Origin: CAYUNI01 sp964446245
Lineage (GTDB): Bacteria; Patescibacteriota; Minisyncoccia; Phycocordibacterales; XYD1-FULL-46-19
Direction: 5' to 3'
Assembly (NCBI GenBank): GCA_964446245.1
Contig: CAYUNI010000009.1
Location: forward strand, 1 to 24,205
DNA: 24,205 nt
Position 1 is the stretch's first letter; each line of letters opens with the position of its first letter. The position numbers were made by a program, and so were the translations under genes. The notes beneath the pieces were generated by a model that saw only the letters and a list, made by a program, of their open reading frames with translations, made no database searches and was not told the origin of the DNA. Positions 4,345 through 14,371 of this stretch are shown here, piece after piece.

Positions 4345-5640
4345 CTAGTACCCCATCAGCCTCTTCGCCTTTTCGTGTTGTCTTATTTTCTCATGAGCCT
4401 TGGCTTCAATCTGGCGAATTCGCTCACGAGTGACTCCAAACTCTTTCCCGACTTCTTCTAAAGTCCGCAATACCCCATCAGTCAAACCATGACGCATTTC
4501 TAAAATCTTCCTCTCCTTCAAGGTTAAGTCTGATAAAATTTCTTCAATCTGATCACGCAAAATTCGTCGGGAAACCTCTTGATCGGGTGGGGCGATCTTA
4601 TCATCGGCGATAAATTCACCCAAAGTCGACTTCTCTTCACTGTCATCAGTCGGCTTGTCTAGCGAAGCTGTCGATTGATCAATTTTTTCAATAATATGCA
4701 CCTTCTCGACATCGACTCCCATTTCCGTGGCGATCTCTTGTGGCAATGGTTCTCGTCCTAGGTCCTGAGACAGACGACGAAAGACTTGTTTGTATTTAGC
4801 AATAGTCTCAACCATATGCACTGGAATACGAATCGTTCGCGACTGATCGGCTAGGGCGCGAGTCACTGCTTGACGAATCCACCAAGTCGCATAAGTCGAA
4901 AACTTATACCCCTTGCGCCAATCAAACTTTTCTACCGCCTTAAATAAACCGATATTTCCTTCTTGGATAAGATCAAGTAAAGTTAAATCTGAGCTACGAC
5001 CAATATATTTTTTAGCAATCGACACCACCAAACGTAGGTTCGCGTTAGCAAGAGCTTTTCTTGCCTCCTCATCGCCCTCCAAAATTCTTCGTGCTAATTC
5101 TTTTTCTTCAGCGGCATTCAACAATTTATGACGACCGATTTCTTTCAAATACATCTGGACTGAATCCATGCCACTGGCCCGCTCACCTATCGAGTGCCCC
5201 GCTTTAACCTTATCACTCAAAATACCAACATCATCATCAAGAAGATTACCCTCTTCCAAGACATCAACTCCGGCTTCTTCAAAACGATTATAAAGATCTT
5301 CCAAAAAGACCACATCATTTTCAATATGCGGAAATTCTTTCAGTAATTCAGAATAAGTAATAAAACCTCTCTGTCTTCCTTTGATTATCAAAGTTTTGGA
5401 CTTGGTTTCAATATCTTCTTTACTCATCGGTCGTCCCATTACCGTAGCGCTTTTGTTGGGACGAGAGACCTTGGGAGCAACTTTGGTGATCTTTTTAGTC
5501 GTTTTCTTATTTTCCTTCTTTTTTACCGCCTTCTTTTGAGGAGCAGGTTTTTTGAGCATTTTCTTCTTTGACGGCTTTACCACCACCTTTTTGATTGGGC
5601 GTTTGGTTTCCTTCTTTTTAGTTGTTGTTTTTTTGGCCAT
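4345..5640 (-). CDS. rpoD: primary sigma factor RpoD (sigma-70/SigA)
   Basis: A 431-residue housekeeping sigma factor that directs RNA polymerase to -10/-35 promoters. Residues 1-60 are a Lys/Pro/Ala-rich basic extension. A region 1.1-like part follows (about 75-133, ITYSELLKEFP...EAGVDVLEE), then region 1.2 (DSVQMYLKEIGRHKLL, 159-174), region 2 (195-272) with DLIQEGNIGLFKAVEKFDWR and FSTYATWWIRQAVTRAL, region 3, and region 4 near the C-terminus with the helix-turn-helix TLEEVGKEFGVTRERIRQIE. All core-binding and promoter-binding motifs look intact and there is no large non-conserved insert. It lies 64 bp after dnaG, the classical dnaG-rpoD pair of the macromolecular synthesis operon, and ends at two strong terminators. 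Confidence 0.97.
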   Translation of the reverse strand: MAKKTTTKKKETKRPIKKVVVKPSKKKMLKKPAPQKKAVKKKENKKTTKKITKVAPKVSRPNKSATVMGRPMSKEDIETKSKTLIIKGRQRGFITYSELLKEFPHIENDVVFLEDLYNRFEEAGVDVLEEGNLLDDDVGILSDKVKAGHSIGERASGMDSVQMYLKEIGRHKLLNAAEEKELARRILEGDEEARKALANANLRLVVSIAKKYIGRSSDLTLLDLIQEGNIGLFKAVEKFDWRKGYKFSTYATWWIRQAVTRALADQSRTIRIPVHMVETIAKYKQVFRRLSQDLGREPLPQEIATEMGVDVEKVHIIEKIDQSTASLDKPTDDSEEKSTLGEFIADDKIAPPDQEVSRRILRDQIEEILSDLTLKERKILEMRHGLTDGVLRTLEEVGKEFGVTRERIRQIEAKAHEKIRQHEKAKRLMGY

Positions 5641-5704
5641 AAGATAATTAACAATTTAAAGTATTAAAAGTTTCTTTTTAGTTTAATCCCCGTCGTCTCA
5701 TCTT

Positions 5705-7447
5705 TTAACCGCTCGGTTCGATCAGATTGTTTAACTCTTCTCGTATAGACTGACAGATTTTCAATTGATTTTCAAGCAACGAACGGTCACCCGCCAATTC
5801 CAATTTTTTCAATTCGGCGCTTGCCATTAATAATTTATTTTTCAAATATTCCGATCGCCATTCAAAAAGAAGTTCCTCAATCAAAGCTAACCAATTTTTA
5901 TGATTAATGCCAGCAATTTCACTTGCCAATGCCAATTTATCCTTTTCGGCCAATCGAGACTCTTTTTTTGCCTGCCAAGTTTCCGACCCTAAAGCTTCTA
6001 TGATTTTATTTTCTAATTCTTTTGTCGATATTGATAATTCAGACTCCGACTCACCCTCACTCCAAAAGACTAATCCTAGCAAACGATCTTCAATTGATTC
6101 CATGCGAGACTGGCTATCAAAATTGTTTCCAGAAATAATTTTCACGGCATCTTCTTTGCTGGTCAGGCGAGCTGGTTCTGTCAAATACAAATCGTCCCAA
6201 ACCGCCTGCTCTCCAATCCCCAAAGTTTGAGCCACCTTAGAAACAAATTGCGCCTGAAGCATTCTTTGCGGTAAGGCTTTAATATAAGGCAAGACCAGAC
6301 GATTAAGCTCTCGATTATAATCCAAACCAACCTTTCCTTCGGCCGATATCGCTTCCATTAAAAAGTCAATATGATGCCGAGCTTCTTTTACCGCCTCTCG
6401 CCAAGCCTCTGGATTGTCTTTTGCTACATCGGCTGGATCTTGACCTAATGGGAGTTTGGCGATTCGAACATCGAAACCAGCCGCCAAAGCTAAATCCAAA
6501 GCTCGTCGCGAAGCCTTAAGCCCGGCGGCGTCATAATCATAAGAAAGAATCAATCGATCTGTTAGACGCTTGATAATAGCCAAGTGCTGTTCGGTAAGGG
6601 CGGTCCCAGAAGCAGCGACCACATTATCTACTCCAATTTGGTGCGACATCAACAAGTCTAATTGACCTTCGACCAATATCGCCACCCCTTGTCGATGGAT
6701 TGCTAATTTAGCCTTATCATAACCAAACAAATAATTTGATTTGTTATAAAGAGAGGTCGCTGGTGAATTAACATATTTGGCCGTCTGTTCGTCTCCTTGG
6801 AATACTCTACCGGAAAAACCGATTGGTCGCCCCGCGGAATCAAAAAGGGGAAACATTATCCGTTTACGAAAACGATCATAATACCCGCCGACCTTACCAG
6901 CCGTCTGATCTTGTCGGATTATCAAACCAGCGTCTTCTAATTCAGATATTGTAAAACCATCTCCTAATAATTTATCCGCTAAAGCGCGCCAAGCTTCGGG
7001 GGCAAAACCTAATTCAAATTTTTTGACTGTTTCTTCGGTCAAGCCTCGATTTTTTAGATAATCTTTAACTTGAGGTTGATTTATTAATTCATTTTTATAA
7101 AACTCTGTTGCTCCCTGCAAAGCCTTGTATAATCTACTATTTTTTTCTGTATTCTGCCCTGACTCGAAAGTAATCGTCACCCCGGCCCGCTCTGCCAAAA
7201 CTTTAAGCGCGCCGACAAAATCAAGACCCTCTATCTCTTGAACAAAGCTAATCAAATCACCGCCCTTATTGCAACCAAAACAATGATACGATTGTCTTGT
7301 CGGTGAGACAAAAAATGATGGTGACTTTTCATTGTGAAAAGGACAACGCGCTCGATAATTACTTCCCGCTTTTTCCAACTTCAAATAAGAACCTACCACT
7401 TCAACAATGGATAAGCGTTGTTTTATTTGTTCGATAGTAGAAGACAT
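5705..7447 (-). CDS. dnaG: DNA primase DnaG
   Basis: A 580-residue replicative primase of normal length; it makes RNA primers for Okazaki fragments at the fork together with DnaB helicase. Domain order: CHC2 zinc finger with Cys35, His38, Cys56, Cys59; the core with YLFGYDKAK; a TOPRIM catalytic domain with the glutamate of LVEGQLDLL (Glu260) and the DYDAAG metal site (Asp304, Asp306); and a helical C-terminal domain for helicase contact, which is less conserved. The start at 7447 gives the family N-terminus (short helix, then VVGSYLKLEKAGSNYRARCP). On the minus strand TGG-TACTAT lies six bases before ATG, suggesting a leaderless transcript. It sits between rpoC (88 bp upstream) and rpoD (64 bp downstream). 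Confidence 0.97.
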   Translation of the reverse strand: MSSTIEQIKQRLSIVEVVGSYLKLEKAGSNYRARCPFHNEKSPSFFVSPTRQSYHCFGCNKGGDLISFVQEIEGLDFVGALKVLAERAGVTITFESGQNTEKNSRLYKALQGATEFYKNELINQPQVKDYLKNRGLTEETVKKFELGFAPEAWRALADKLLGDGFTISELEDAGLIIRQDQTAGKVGGYYDRFRKRIMFPLFDSAGRPIGFSGRVFQGDEQTAKYVNSPATSLYNKSNYLFGYDKAKLAIHRQGVAILVEGQLDLLMSHQIGVDNVVAASGTALTEQHLAIIKRLTDRLILSYDYDAAGLKASRRALDLALAAGFDVRIAKLPLGQDPADVAKDNPEAWREAVKEARHHIDFLMEAISAEGKVGLDYNRELNRLVLPYIKALPQRMLQAQFVSKVAQTLGIGEQAVWDDLYLTEPARLTSKEDAVKIISGNNFDSQSRMESIEDRLLGLVFWSEGESESELSISTKELENKIIEALGSETWQAKKESRLAEKDKLALASEIAGINHKNWLALIEELLFEWRSEYLKNKLLMASAELKKLELAGDRSLLENQLKICQSIREELNNLIEPSG

Positions 7448-7453
7448 TATTCA

Positions 7454-7462
7454 ATAGTACCA
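7454..7462 (-). promoter_or_regulatory. extended -10 promoter of dnaG, leaderless type
   Basis: The minus strand reads TGG then TACTAT (7459-7454), six bases before the ATG of dnaG. A dnaG-rpoD transcript would start at or next to the start codon. Readthrough from rpoC remains possible, since the hairpin between them (7478-7483 with 7501-7506) has no U-tract. Confidence 0.45.
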
Positions 7463-7535
7463 AGACTTCAAGTCGGCACCCCGCTTTCTAGAAAAGAAAA
7501 CGGGGTCCCAACAAAAACCTTTTTGTCGAAGAAAA

Positions 7536-10500
7536 TTAAACCTCTCCTTCGTCCGAATTTTCTAAATCTTCGTCTACCTCCATTTTGGCCTGCCAGCCTG
7601 TTCCTGCCGGAATCAAACGACCAATAATAACGTTCTCCTTTAAGCCTCGCAAGCGGTCCATTCCCCCCTTGATTGCGGTATCGATCAAAACTTTAGTTGT
7701 GTGTTGGAAAGAAACAGCCGCCAAGAAGCTACTAGTCGAGAGCGCTACATCAGAAATACCCAGCAAGGCAAGTTCGGCTGTGGCTTCCTCTTTGCCTGAT
7801 TGTTTAGCCAGCTCATTCTCTTCGACTAATTCAACTTGTTCGATCAATTCACCAGTTGTAAATTTGGTATCTCCCGGTTCTTTAATTCGACGTCGAGAAA
7901 ACATTTGTCGGACAATAATCTCCACATGCTTACGAGAAATATTTACTCCCTGCAATTCATAAATTGCATTAATCTCTCGCATAATATAATCTTCGGTTGC
8001 TCCTCGGCCAGCCAATTTAAACAAACTCGAAAGATCAACCGGACCATTGGTCAAAATCTGACCCTTCTTTACTCGTTCCCCTTTCTTTACCAAGACGGCA
8101 TAAATATGTGGTACGAGATATTCGATAGTATTATCTTTGGCTGATTTTTTGCGTGACTCTGGATCAACCAAAATAGTAATAGTATATTCCCGAGTATCAT
8201 TTTTAACCTCCAATACTTCTCCATCGACTTCGGATAGATAAGCCTGATTTTTTGGCTGTCGTCGTTCAAAAATCTCCTCTACTCGAGGCAAACCACCGAC
8301 GATGTCGACACCACCAGTACTAATACCTCCTGTGTGCTTGGTTCTCATGGTCAACTGTGTTCCCGGCTCACCAATCGCTTGAGCGGCGACAATTCCTACT
8401 GGCTCACCCATCTTAACCAATTCGTGCCGACCCAGATCAAGACCATAGCACTTCTGACAAATACCGCGTGTCATTTTACAAGACAATGGGGAGCGGACCG
8501 TCACTTCCTCAATATTAGAAGAATCAATCAGGCGAGCATCAGCCAAAGTAAGCAAATGACCTTTTTTAAACAAGACTTTTCCATCAGAAGTGACAACATC
8601 TTTCTGAATCAAACGTCCCTTAATCATAGGCGCAAGACCATTATCAAAACCGGACAGATTCAAGCGACTAATCACTTTGCCATCTTTATCTCCACAATCC
8701 TCACCAGAAACCACCACATCTTGAGCAACATCAACCAGCTTTCGGGTCAAATAACCAGCTTTGGCCGTATTCAAAGCGGTATCAGCCAAAGTCTTACGAG
8801 AACCGTGAGTAGTAATAAAGTATTCAAGCGGAGATAATCCTTCCTTATAAGATGGGATTACTGGAAAGTCGATCAAGCGACCAGCGGTATTGATAATCAA
8901 GCCTTTCATACCGGCCATCTGACTAATCTGACTGATCGAACCACGAGCATTGGAATTTAACATATACGACACTGAGCCATTTGGCTTCAAGCTCCCCGGC
9001 AAAATCTTTTCGATCTGGCTCTTAGCTCGATTCCAAATCTCAATAGTCAAACGATAGCGTTCGCCCTCTGACAAAAGACCTTCCATAAATTTATCTTCGA
9101 CGTCAGCTTCTTCTACTTTGGCGTCGGTGATGATTTGCGCTTTTTCGATAGGCACTTCGACATCATCCATACCCCAAGTAATACCTGAGCGTGAAGCGTA
9201 CTTAAAACCAAATTCTTTAATACTATCGAGAATCGCCGGCATCTTGTCCAGCCCATAACGAGCAGTTAAATCTTCAACTAATCGCCCGATCATCTTACCG
9301 GTGATCTCGCTATTTAGGAACAAGAAGTCTGATGGCAAATTACGATTAAAAAGAATCCGTCCAACAGAAGTTTCCATTGGCTGACCGGATAATTCGCCAT
9401 ATTTTTCACTTTTACCTCCTAAAATTTTAATCTTGGCACGCAAAGAAATATCGCCAAAATCATGAGCCATAATCGCCTGATTAGGAGTAGCAAAAAACTT
9501 GCCCTCACCTTTTTCTCCCTCGACAATCTTTGTCACCCAATAACAACCGAGAACAATATCCATTCTCATATTCGCTACCAAATCACCAGAAGCCGGTTTG
9601 AGTAGGTTTTTACTTGAGGCGATCAATTCACGAGCTTCTCTCTGGGCCTCAATAGACAACGGCACATGGACCGCCATTTGGTCACCATCGAAGTCCGCGT
9701 TGAAAGGCGCACAGACCAAAGGATGCAGACGAATAGCATTACCTTCAATCAAAACTGGTCGAAAAGCTTGAATACTCAAACGGTGCAAAGATGGCGCGCG
9801 GTTAAGCAAGACATATTTATCAGCAATAATATCTTCCAAAATCGCCCAAACTTCAGGAATACCTTCGTCAATCAGACGACCAGCGCCACGAATATTAAAC
9901 GCTAACTCTTGTTGCAAAATTTGCGAAATGACAAATGGTCGGAATAATTCCAAGGCCATATGCTTTGGCAAACCACATTGATCAATCTTAAGATCTGGTC
10001 CGACCACAATTACTGACCGACCAGAATAATCAACACGCTTACCAAGAAGGTTTTGGCGGAAACGACCCTGTTTTCCACGCAAAGCATCAGCCAAAGATTT
10101 CAAAGCTCGACGGCCACCCGCAGTCGCTCCACCCTCTGATCCACCTTGTTTTATCGAACTATCAATCAAAGCATCGACGGCTTCTTGCAAAATTCTTTTT
10201 TCATTACGGAGAATAACTTCTGGTGCGTTCAACTCAATCAACTTTTTCAAACGATTATTTCGGTTGATTACTCGTCGATATAAATCATTAACATCTGAAG
10301 TCGCGTGTCGTCCACCATCAAGAGCAACCATCGGACGAAGAGCTGGAGGGATTACAGGCACCACCTTGAGAAACATCCATTCTGGTCGAACACCAGCTCG
10401 AGACATCGACTTAATCAAATTGTAGCGTTTTTGCAATTTAGCTCGTTCGATCGATCCGGCTTTGGTCAATTGGTTAGCCAATTCTACCTCCAATTCTTCC

Positions 10501-11189
10501 AAATTAATTGTTTTGAAAATATTGTAAATTGCTTCCGCCCCGATTTCCGCTTCAAAAACTGTCCCATATTTCAATGACAAACGATGATAAGTCATTTCGT
10601 CCAAGACCTTCCAAGGAATCATCGCCTCTAATTGGCGTTTAGCTTCCAAAAGCATATTCTTAAGCTTCTCTCGGCTCTCTTCATCGGTAAGGGTTTTTAT
10701 TTTATTTTTATATTCACTATCCAAATCCCGCATTACCTTGGCCTTTTCGTCTTCATTAACCTTGGTAATAATATAACCGGCAAAATAAATCACCTTTTCC
10801 AAATCAGAAATCGATAAATCCAAAACCAACCCCATTCGTGATGGAATATTCCGCAAGAACCAAATATGCGCCACTGGGCCCGCTAATTCAATGTGACCCA
10901 TTCGCTCGCGTCGAACAATCGAACGAGTGACCTCAACCCCACATTTTTCACAAACAATATCCTTGTAGCGGATACGCTTATATTTTCCACAATAACATTC
11001 GTAATCCTTTTCTGGACCAAAAATTCGCTCATCAAACAAACCCCCACGCTCACTTCGGCCACTGCGATAATTTATCGTCTCTGGCTTGGTCACCTCGCCA
11101 TACGACCATTCAGCAATTCTTTCCGGCGAAGCCAACCTAACGGCGACGGCATTAAAATCGGCAAATTTTTCTTGTTTTTTTGCTTGCAT
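7536..11189 (-). CDS. rpoC: RNA polymerase beta-prime subunit
   Basis: A 1217-residue beta-prime subunit, the compact bacterial size without the large lineage-specific inserts. The active-site motif NADFDGD is at residues 497-503, with the three magnesium-binding aspartates Asp499, Asp501 and Asp503. The N-terminal zinc site is Cys65, Cys67, Cys80 and Cys83; the second zinc site is Cys832, Cys904, Cys911 and Cys914. The bridge helix and trigger-loop region is intact (GEPGTQLTMRTKHTGG). The C-terminus is acidic. It begins five bases after the rpoB stop codon, so the two are translated from one message. Several long open frames on the opposite strand of this gene are codon-bias shadows. Confidence 0.98.
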   Translation of the reverse strand: MQAKKQEKFADFNAVAVRLASPERIAEWSYGEVTKPETINYRSGRSERGGLFDERIFGPEKDYECYCGKYKRIRYKDIVCEKCGVEVTRSIVRRERMGHIELAGPVAHIWFLRNIPSRMGLVLDLSISDLEKVIYFAGYIITKVNEDEKAKVMRDLDSEYKNKIKTLTDEESREKLKNMLLEAKRQLEAMIPWKVLDEMTYHRLSLKYGTVFEAEIGAEAIYNIFKTINLEELEVELANQLTKAGSIERAKLQKRYNLIKSMSRAGVRPEWMFLKVVPVIPPALRPMVALDGGRHATSDVNDLYRRVINRNNRLKKLIELNAPEVILRNEKRILQEAVDALIDSSIKQGGSEGGATAGGRRALKSLADALRGKQGRFRQNLLGKRVDYSGRSVIVVGPDLKIDQCGLPKHMALELFRPFVISQILQQELAFNIRGAGRLIDEGIPEVWAILEDIIADKYVLLNRAPSLHRLSIQAFRPVLIEGNAIRLHPLVCAPFNADFDGDQMAVHVPLSIEAQREARELIASSKNLLKPASGDLVANMRMDIVLGCYWVTKIVEGEKGEGKFFATPNQAIMAHDFGDISLRAKIKILGGKSEKYGELSGQPMETSVGRILFNRNLPSDFLFLNSEITGKMIGRLVEDLTARYGLDKMPAILDSIKEFGFKYASRSGITWGMDDVEVPIEKAQIITDAKVEEADVEDKFMEGLLSEGERYRLTIEIWNRAKSQIEKILPGSLKPNGSVSYMLNSNARGSISQISQMAGMKGLIINTAGRLIDFPVIPSYKEGLSPLEYFITTHGSRKTLADTALNTAKAGYLTRKLVDVAQDVVVSGEDCGDKDGKVISRLNLSGFDNGLAPMIKGRLIQKDVVTSDGKVLFKKGHLLTLADARLIDSSNIEEVTVRSPLSCKMTRGICQKCYGLDLGRHELVKMGEPVGIVAAQAIGEPGTQLTMRTKHTGGISTGGVDIVGGLPRVEEIFERRQPKNQAYLSEVDGEVLEVKNDTREYTITILVDPESRKKSAKDNTIEYLVPHIYAVLVKKGERVKKGQILTNGPVDLSSLFKLAGRGATEDYIMREINAIYELQGVNISRKHVEIIVRQMFSRRRIKEPGDTKFTTGELIEQVELVEENELAKQSGKEEATAELALLGISDVALSTSSFLAAVSFQHTTKVLIDTAIKGGMDRLRGLKENVIIGRLIPAGTGWQAKMEVDEDLENSDEGEV

Positions 11190-11194
11190 GATCG

Positions 11195-14100
11195 TTAGTT
11201 TTGGTTATCTGATAATTTTTTAAGTTCGACATCTATCGCCAAGCCTCGCAATTCATTCAAGGCAACCGAGAAAGAAGCGGGAATGTTTGGCTGTTTAATC
11301 CTCTCTCCCTTAACGATCGAATCAAAGGCCTGAGATCGTCCGACAATATCATCAGACTTGATTGTCAACATTTCACGCAAAGTATGAGCCGCTCCATAAC
11401 CTTCAAGCGCCCAGACTTCCATTTCTCCAAAACGCTGACCACCCCCCTGGCTTCTTCCACCCAAAGGCTGTTGAGTAATCAAAGAGTATGGACCAATCGA
11501 TCGCATATGAATTTTGTCTTCCACCATGTGCGCCAACTTCAAGATATACATATAGCCAATAGCGATATCATTCTCATATTGCTCTCCGGTCTGGCCATCA
11601 AATAATTTCACCTTTCCGCTTTCAGCAAAGCCCGCTTGTTTAAGCTCGGCTTTTATCTCTTCGCCTGTTGCTCCCATAAATACTGGAGTGATCGCTTGAT
11701 AGCCCAGAGTATGAGCAGCCAATCCCAAGTGCATTTCAAAAATCTGTCCCAAATTCATACGACTTGGCACACCGAGCGGAGTCAAGATGACATCGACTGG
11801 AGTCCCATCAGCCAAATATGGCATATCTTCTTCAGGCAAAACTCGAGAAATTACACCCTTGTTTCCGTGTCGACCGGCCAGCTTATCACCAACTGAAATA
11901 TTACGAATCTGAGCGACCTGAATATGAATACGCTTGATAATCCCTGATTCTAATTTATCTCCATGCTCACGCGAGAAGACTTTAACACCAATCACTCGCC
12001 CCTTCTTACCATGGGGAACGCGCAAAGAAGAATCTTTAACATCACGCGCCTTCTCACCGAAAATCGAACGAAGCAGTCTTTCTTCTGGCGTTAATTCGGT
12101 CTCACCTTTCGGGGTTATCTTACCGACCAAAATATCATTCGGCTCAACTTCAGCGCCGATACGCACAATACCATCTTCATCTAAATTTTTAAGCTTACCC
12201 TCTCCAACATTAGGAATATCATGCGTAGTCAATTCTGGACCGAGTTTTGTGTCTCGAACATTAACTTCAAATTCTTCAATATAAATACTGGTAAATTTAC
12301 TATTTTTGACCAAACGCTCAGAAATGATAATCGCATCTTCATAGTTTGCGCCACCCCAAGACATAAAAGCAACAAGAGCATTCTGTCCAAGAGCAAGCTG
12401 ACCTTCGACAGTCGAGGTCGAATCAGCCAGAACCTCACCCTTTTTAACCGTCTGTCCAATCGAAACGATCGGCCTTTGATGGAAAGTAGTATTATCGTTA
12501 GTCTTCATAAAGACTCCTAAAGTATAGTGATCTTCTTTACCATCAGCTTTCTTGACAGCAATCTCTTTACCACTCACCTTAGAGACCGTACCAGCATTAA
12601 GCGCCGTCACCAAACGTCCAGAATCAGAAGCGATTTTTGACTCAATACCAGTTGCCACCAAAGCTGCTTCCGGAATCACACATGGCACAGCTTGTTTCTG
12701 CATGTTTGAGCCCATCAACGCGCGGTTAGCATCATCATGTTCGAGAAATGGAATCATCGAAGTCGCCAAAGAATATGCCTGATTAGGAGCAACATCGATG
12801 TATTGCACCTCTTCTTTTTTGGCCAAAGCAGGAGAACATTGTCGTCTTACTTCTACCATTTCATCTAATAGATAACCCTTATCGTCATAAGGAACCCCCG
12901 CATGAGCGATTACATATTTTTCATCTTCTAGGGCATTCATATAAACCAATTCCCCAGTCACTCGCCCCTTTTCCACTTTTCGATAAGGCGCTTCGATAAT
13001 CCCAAATTCATTAATTCGTGAATAAGTCGCCAAGTGCAAGATCAAACCAATATTTGGACCTTCAGGAGTGTGAATCGGACAGACCCGACCATAGTGCGAA
13101 GAGTGCACATCACGGACTTCCAATCCAGCTCGTTCACGAGTAAGACCTCCTGGACCAAGAGCCGAGAGGGTGCGCAAATGCTCAACCTCTGACAAAATAT
13201 TATCTTGGCTCATAAACTGAGATAATTGGTTGGTAGTGAAAAATTCTTTCAGACGAGCCTGAAGCGGGCGTGGAGAAATCACTTGGACCGGCAATAAAGT
13301 GGCCGTATCTACAGTCGACATTCGATCTTGGATATTACGCTTCATTTGAGTCATACCAATCTTAAGCTTGGCTTGCATCATTTCACCAAAATTACGGATT
13401 CGGCGAAAACCCAAATGATCAATATCATCTGGCTTGGCCCCTTTGGTTGTATTGAGACGGATCACCTCCGCCAAAATCAAAATTAAGTCATCGTAGCTAA
13501 TTGTTCGCTTTTCTTTCTCTGCCTCATTAGATGGCTTATTAAAGCGCTGATTAAAACGGAAACGTCCAACTACCGACAAATCATATTTTTCTCGGCCAAA
13601 AAGACCGTCTAAATATTCTTTAGAATTAGCCGCCGTTGCCAAATCGCTGTCACGCAATCGTTTATAAATTTCGACATAAGAATCATCTAAGGTCTTAGCG
13701 TGATCCTTTGCCAAGGAGCGCTGTAAATAAGATACATCAACTTTTTGTTTTTCTAATGCCTTGAGCATGTCCTCGTCTGATACTTTTTTCCCCTCCATAC
13801 CAGCGGCCACTCGAAGCAAAGAAGCGATTGGAAACTTACGCTTACGATCAATACGAACATAAACGACATCATCAAGCTCAGTCTCGATTTCCACCCAAGC
13901 TCCTCGAGCCGGGATAATCTTCGCGCCGAAAAATTGTCGCCCCCGAAGTTCATTAGCGGTGAAAAATACCCCGAAAGAACGCGCCAATTGAGGGACCATT
14001 ACTCGCTCGATTCCATTTATTATAAAAGTACCGTGAGCCGTCATTAAAGGAAAATCCGCCAAGAAAATTTCTTGCTCTTTTTCTTGATTAAGCATTTTAT

Positions 14101-14371
14101 TAATCAGCTTAACGCGAACACGAAGTGGAGCATCGAAGGTCAGTTTGTTCTCCTTGGCATAGTATTCGTCAAACTTAGGCTCATCAAGCTGAAAACCAGT
14201 GAAAGCTAGTTCAAATTTTTTCTCCGAATAATCTTTTATTGGGGAAAATTCCTCAAATAATTCTTTCAAGCCGTCTTTGATTAACCAATTGAAAGAGGCC
14301 ACTTGGCTTTCGACCAAATTAGGCATTTCGACCAGTGGTTGTTTATAACGACCAAAATATTTTTGCTTCAT
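11195..14371 (-). CDS. rpoB: RNA polymerase beta subunit
   Basis: A 1058-residue beta subunit, near the minimal bacterial length. Core motifs are intact: SALGPGGLTRERAGLEVRDV, the fork region GRVCPIHTPEGPNIGLI, SWGGANYEDAIIISERLV, GDKLAGRHGNKGVIS and the C-terminal clamp region GGRSQGGGQRFGEMEVWALE. In the rifampicin-binding cluster the residues equivalent to E. coli Asp516 and Arg529 are Ser388 and Thr401, while Gln513, Ser522, His526 and Ser531 equivalents are kept. It is the first gene of rpoB-rpoC, preceded by a strong promoter and a roughly 200-nt leader rather than by rplJ-rplL as in many bacteria. Confidence 0.98.
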   Translation of the reverse strand: MKQKYFGRYKQPLVEMPNLVESQVASFNWLIKDGLKELFEEFSPIKDYSEKKFELAFTGFQLDEPKFDEYYAKENKLTFDAPLRVRVKLINKMLNQEKEQEIFLADFPLMTAHGTFIINGIERVMVPQLARSFGVFFTANELRGRQFFGAKIIPARGAWVEIETELDDVVYVRIDRKRKFPIASLLRVAAGMEGKKVSDEDMLKALEKQKVDVSYLQRSLAKDHAKTLDDSYVEIYKRLRDSDLATAANSKEYLDGLFGREKYDLSVVGRFRFNQRFNKPSNEAEKEKRTISYDDLILILAEVIRLNTTKGAKPDDIDHLGFRRIRNFGEMMQAKLKIGMTQMKRNIQDRMSTVDTATLLPVQVISPRPLQARLKEFFTTNQLSQFMSQDNILSEVEHLRTLSALGPGGLTRERAGLEVRDVHSSHYGRVCPIHTPEGPNIGLILHLATYSRINEFGIIEAPYRKVEKGRVTGELVYMNALEDEKYVIAHAGVPYDDKGYLLDEMVEVRRQCSPALAKKEEVQYIDVAPNQAYSLATSMIPFLEHDDANRALMGSNMQKQAVPCVIPEAALVATGIESKIASDSGRLVTALNAGTVSKVSGKEIAVKKADGKEDHYTLGVFMKTNDNTTFHQRPIVSIGQTVKKGEVLADSTSTVEGQLALGQNALVAFMSWGGANYEDAIIISERLVKNSKFTSIYIEEFEVNVRDTKLGPELTTHDIPNVGEGKLKNLDEDGIVRIGAEVEPNDILVGKITPKGETELTPEERLLRSIFGEKARDVKDSSLRVPHGKKGRVIGVKVFSREHGDKLESGIIKRIHIQVAQIRNISVGDKLAGRHGNKGVISRVLPEEDMPYLADGTPVDVILTPLGVPSRMNLGQIFEMHLGLAAHTLGYQAITPVFMGATGEEIKAELKQAGFAESGKVKLFDGQTGEQYENDIAIGYMYILKLAHMVEDKIHMRSIGPYSLITQQPLGGRSQGGGQRFGEMEVWALEGYGAAHTLREMLTIKSDDIVGRSQAFDSIVKGERIKQPNIPASFSVALNELRGLAIDVELKKLSDNQN

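Noticed and set aside
7478..7506. Hairpin between rpoC and dnaG as an rpoC terminator
   Set aside because: The stem is only six pairs (ACCCCG/CGGGGT) with a long loop and no U-tract on the minus strand.
8334..8837. 167-codon plus-strand frame
   Set aside because: It is antisense to the conserved part of rpoC; its composition (Asn, Gln, Thr, Ser rich) reflects rpoC codons read backwards.
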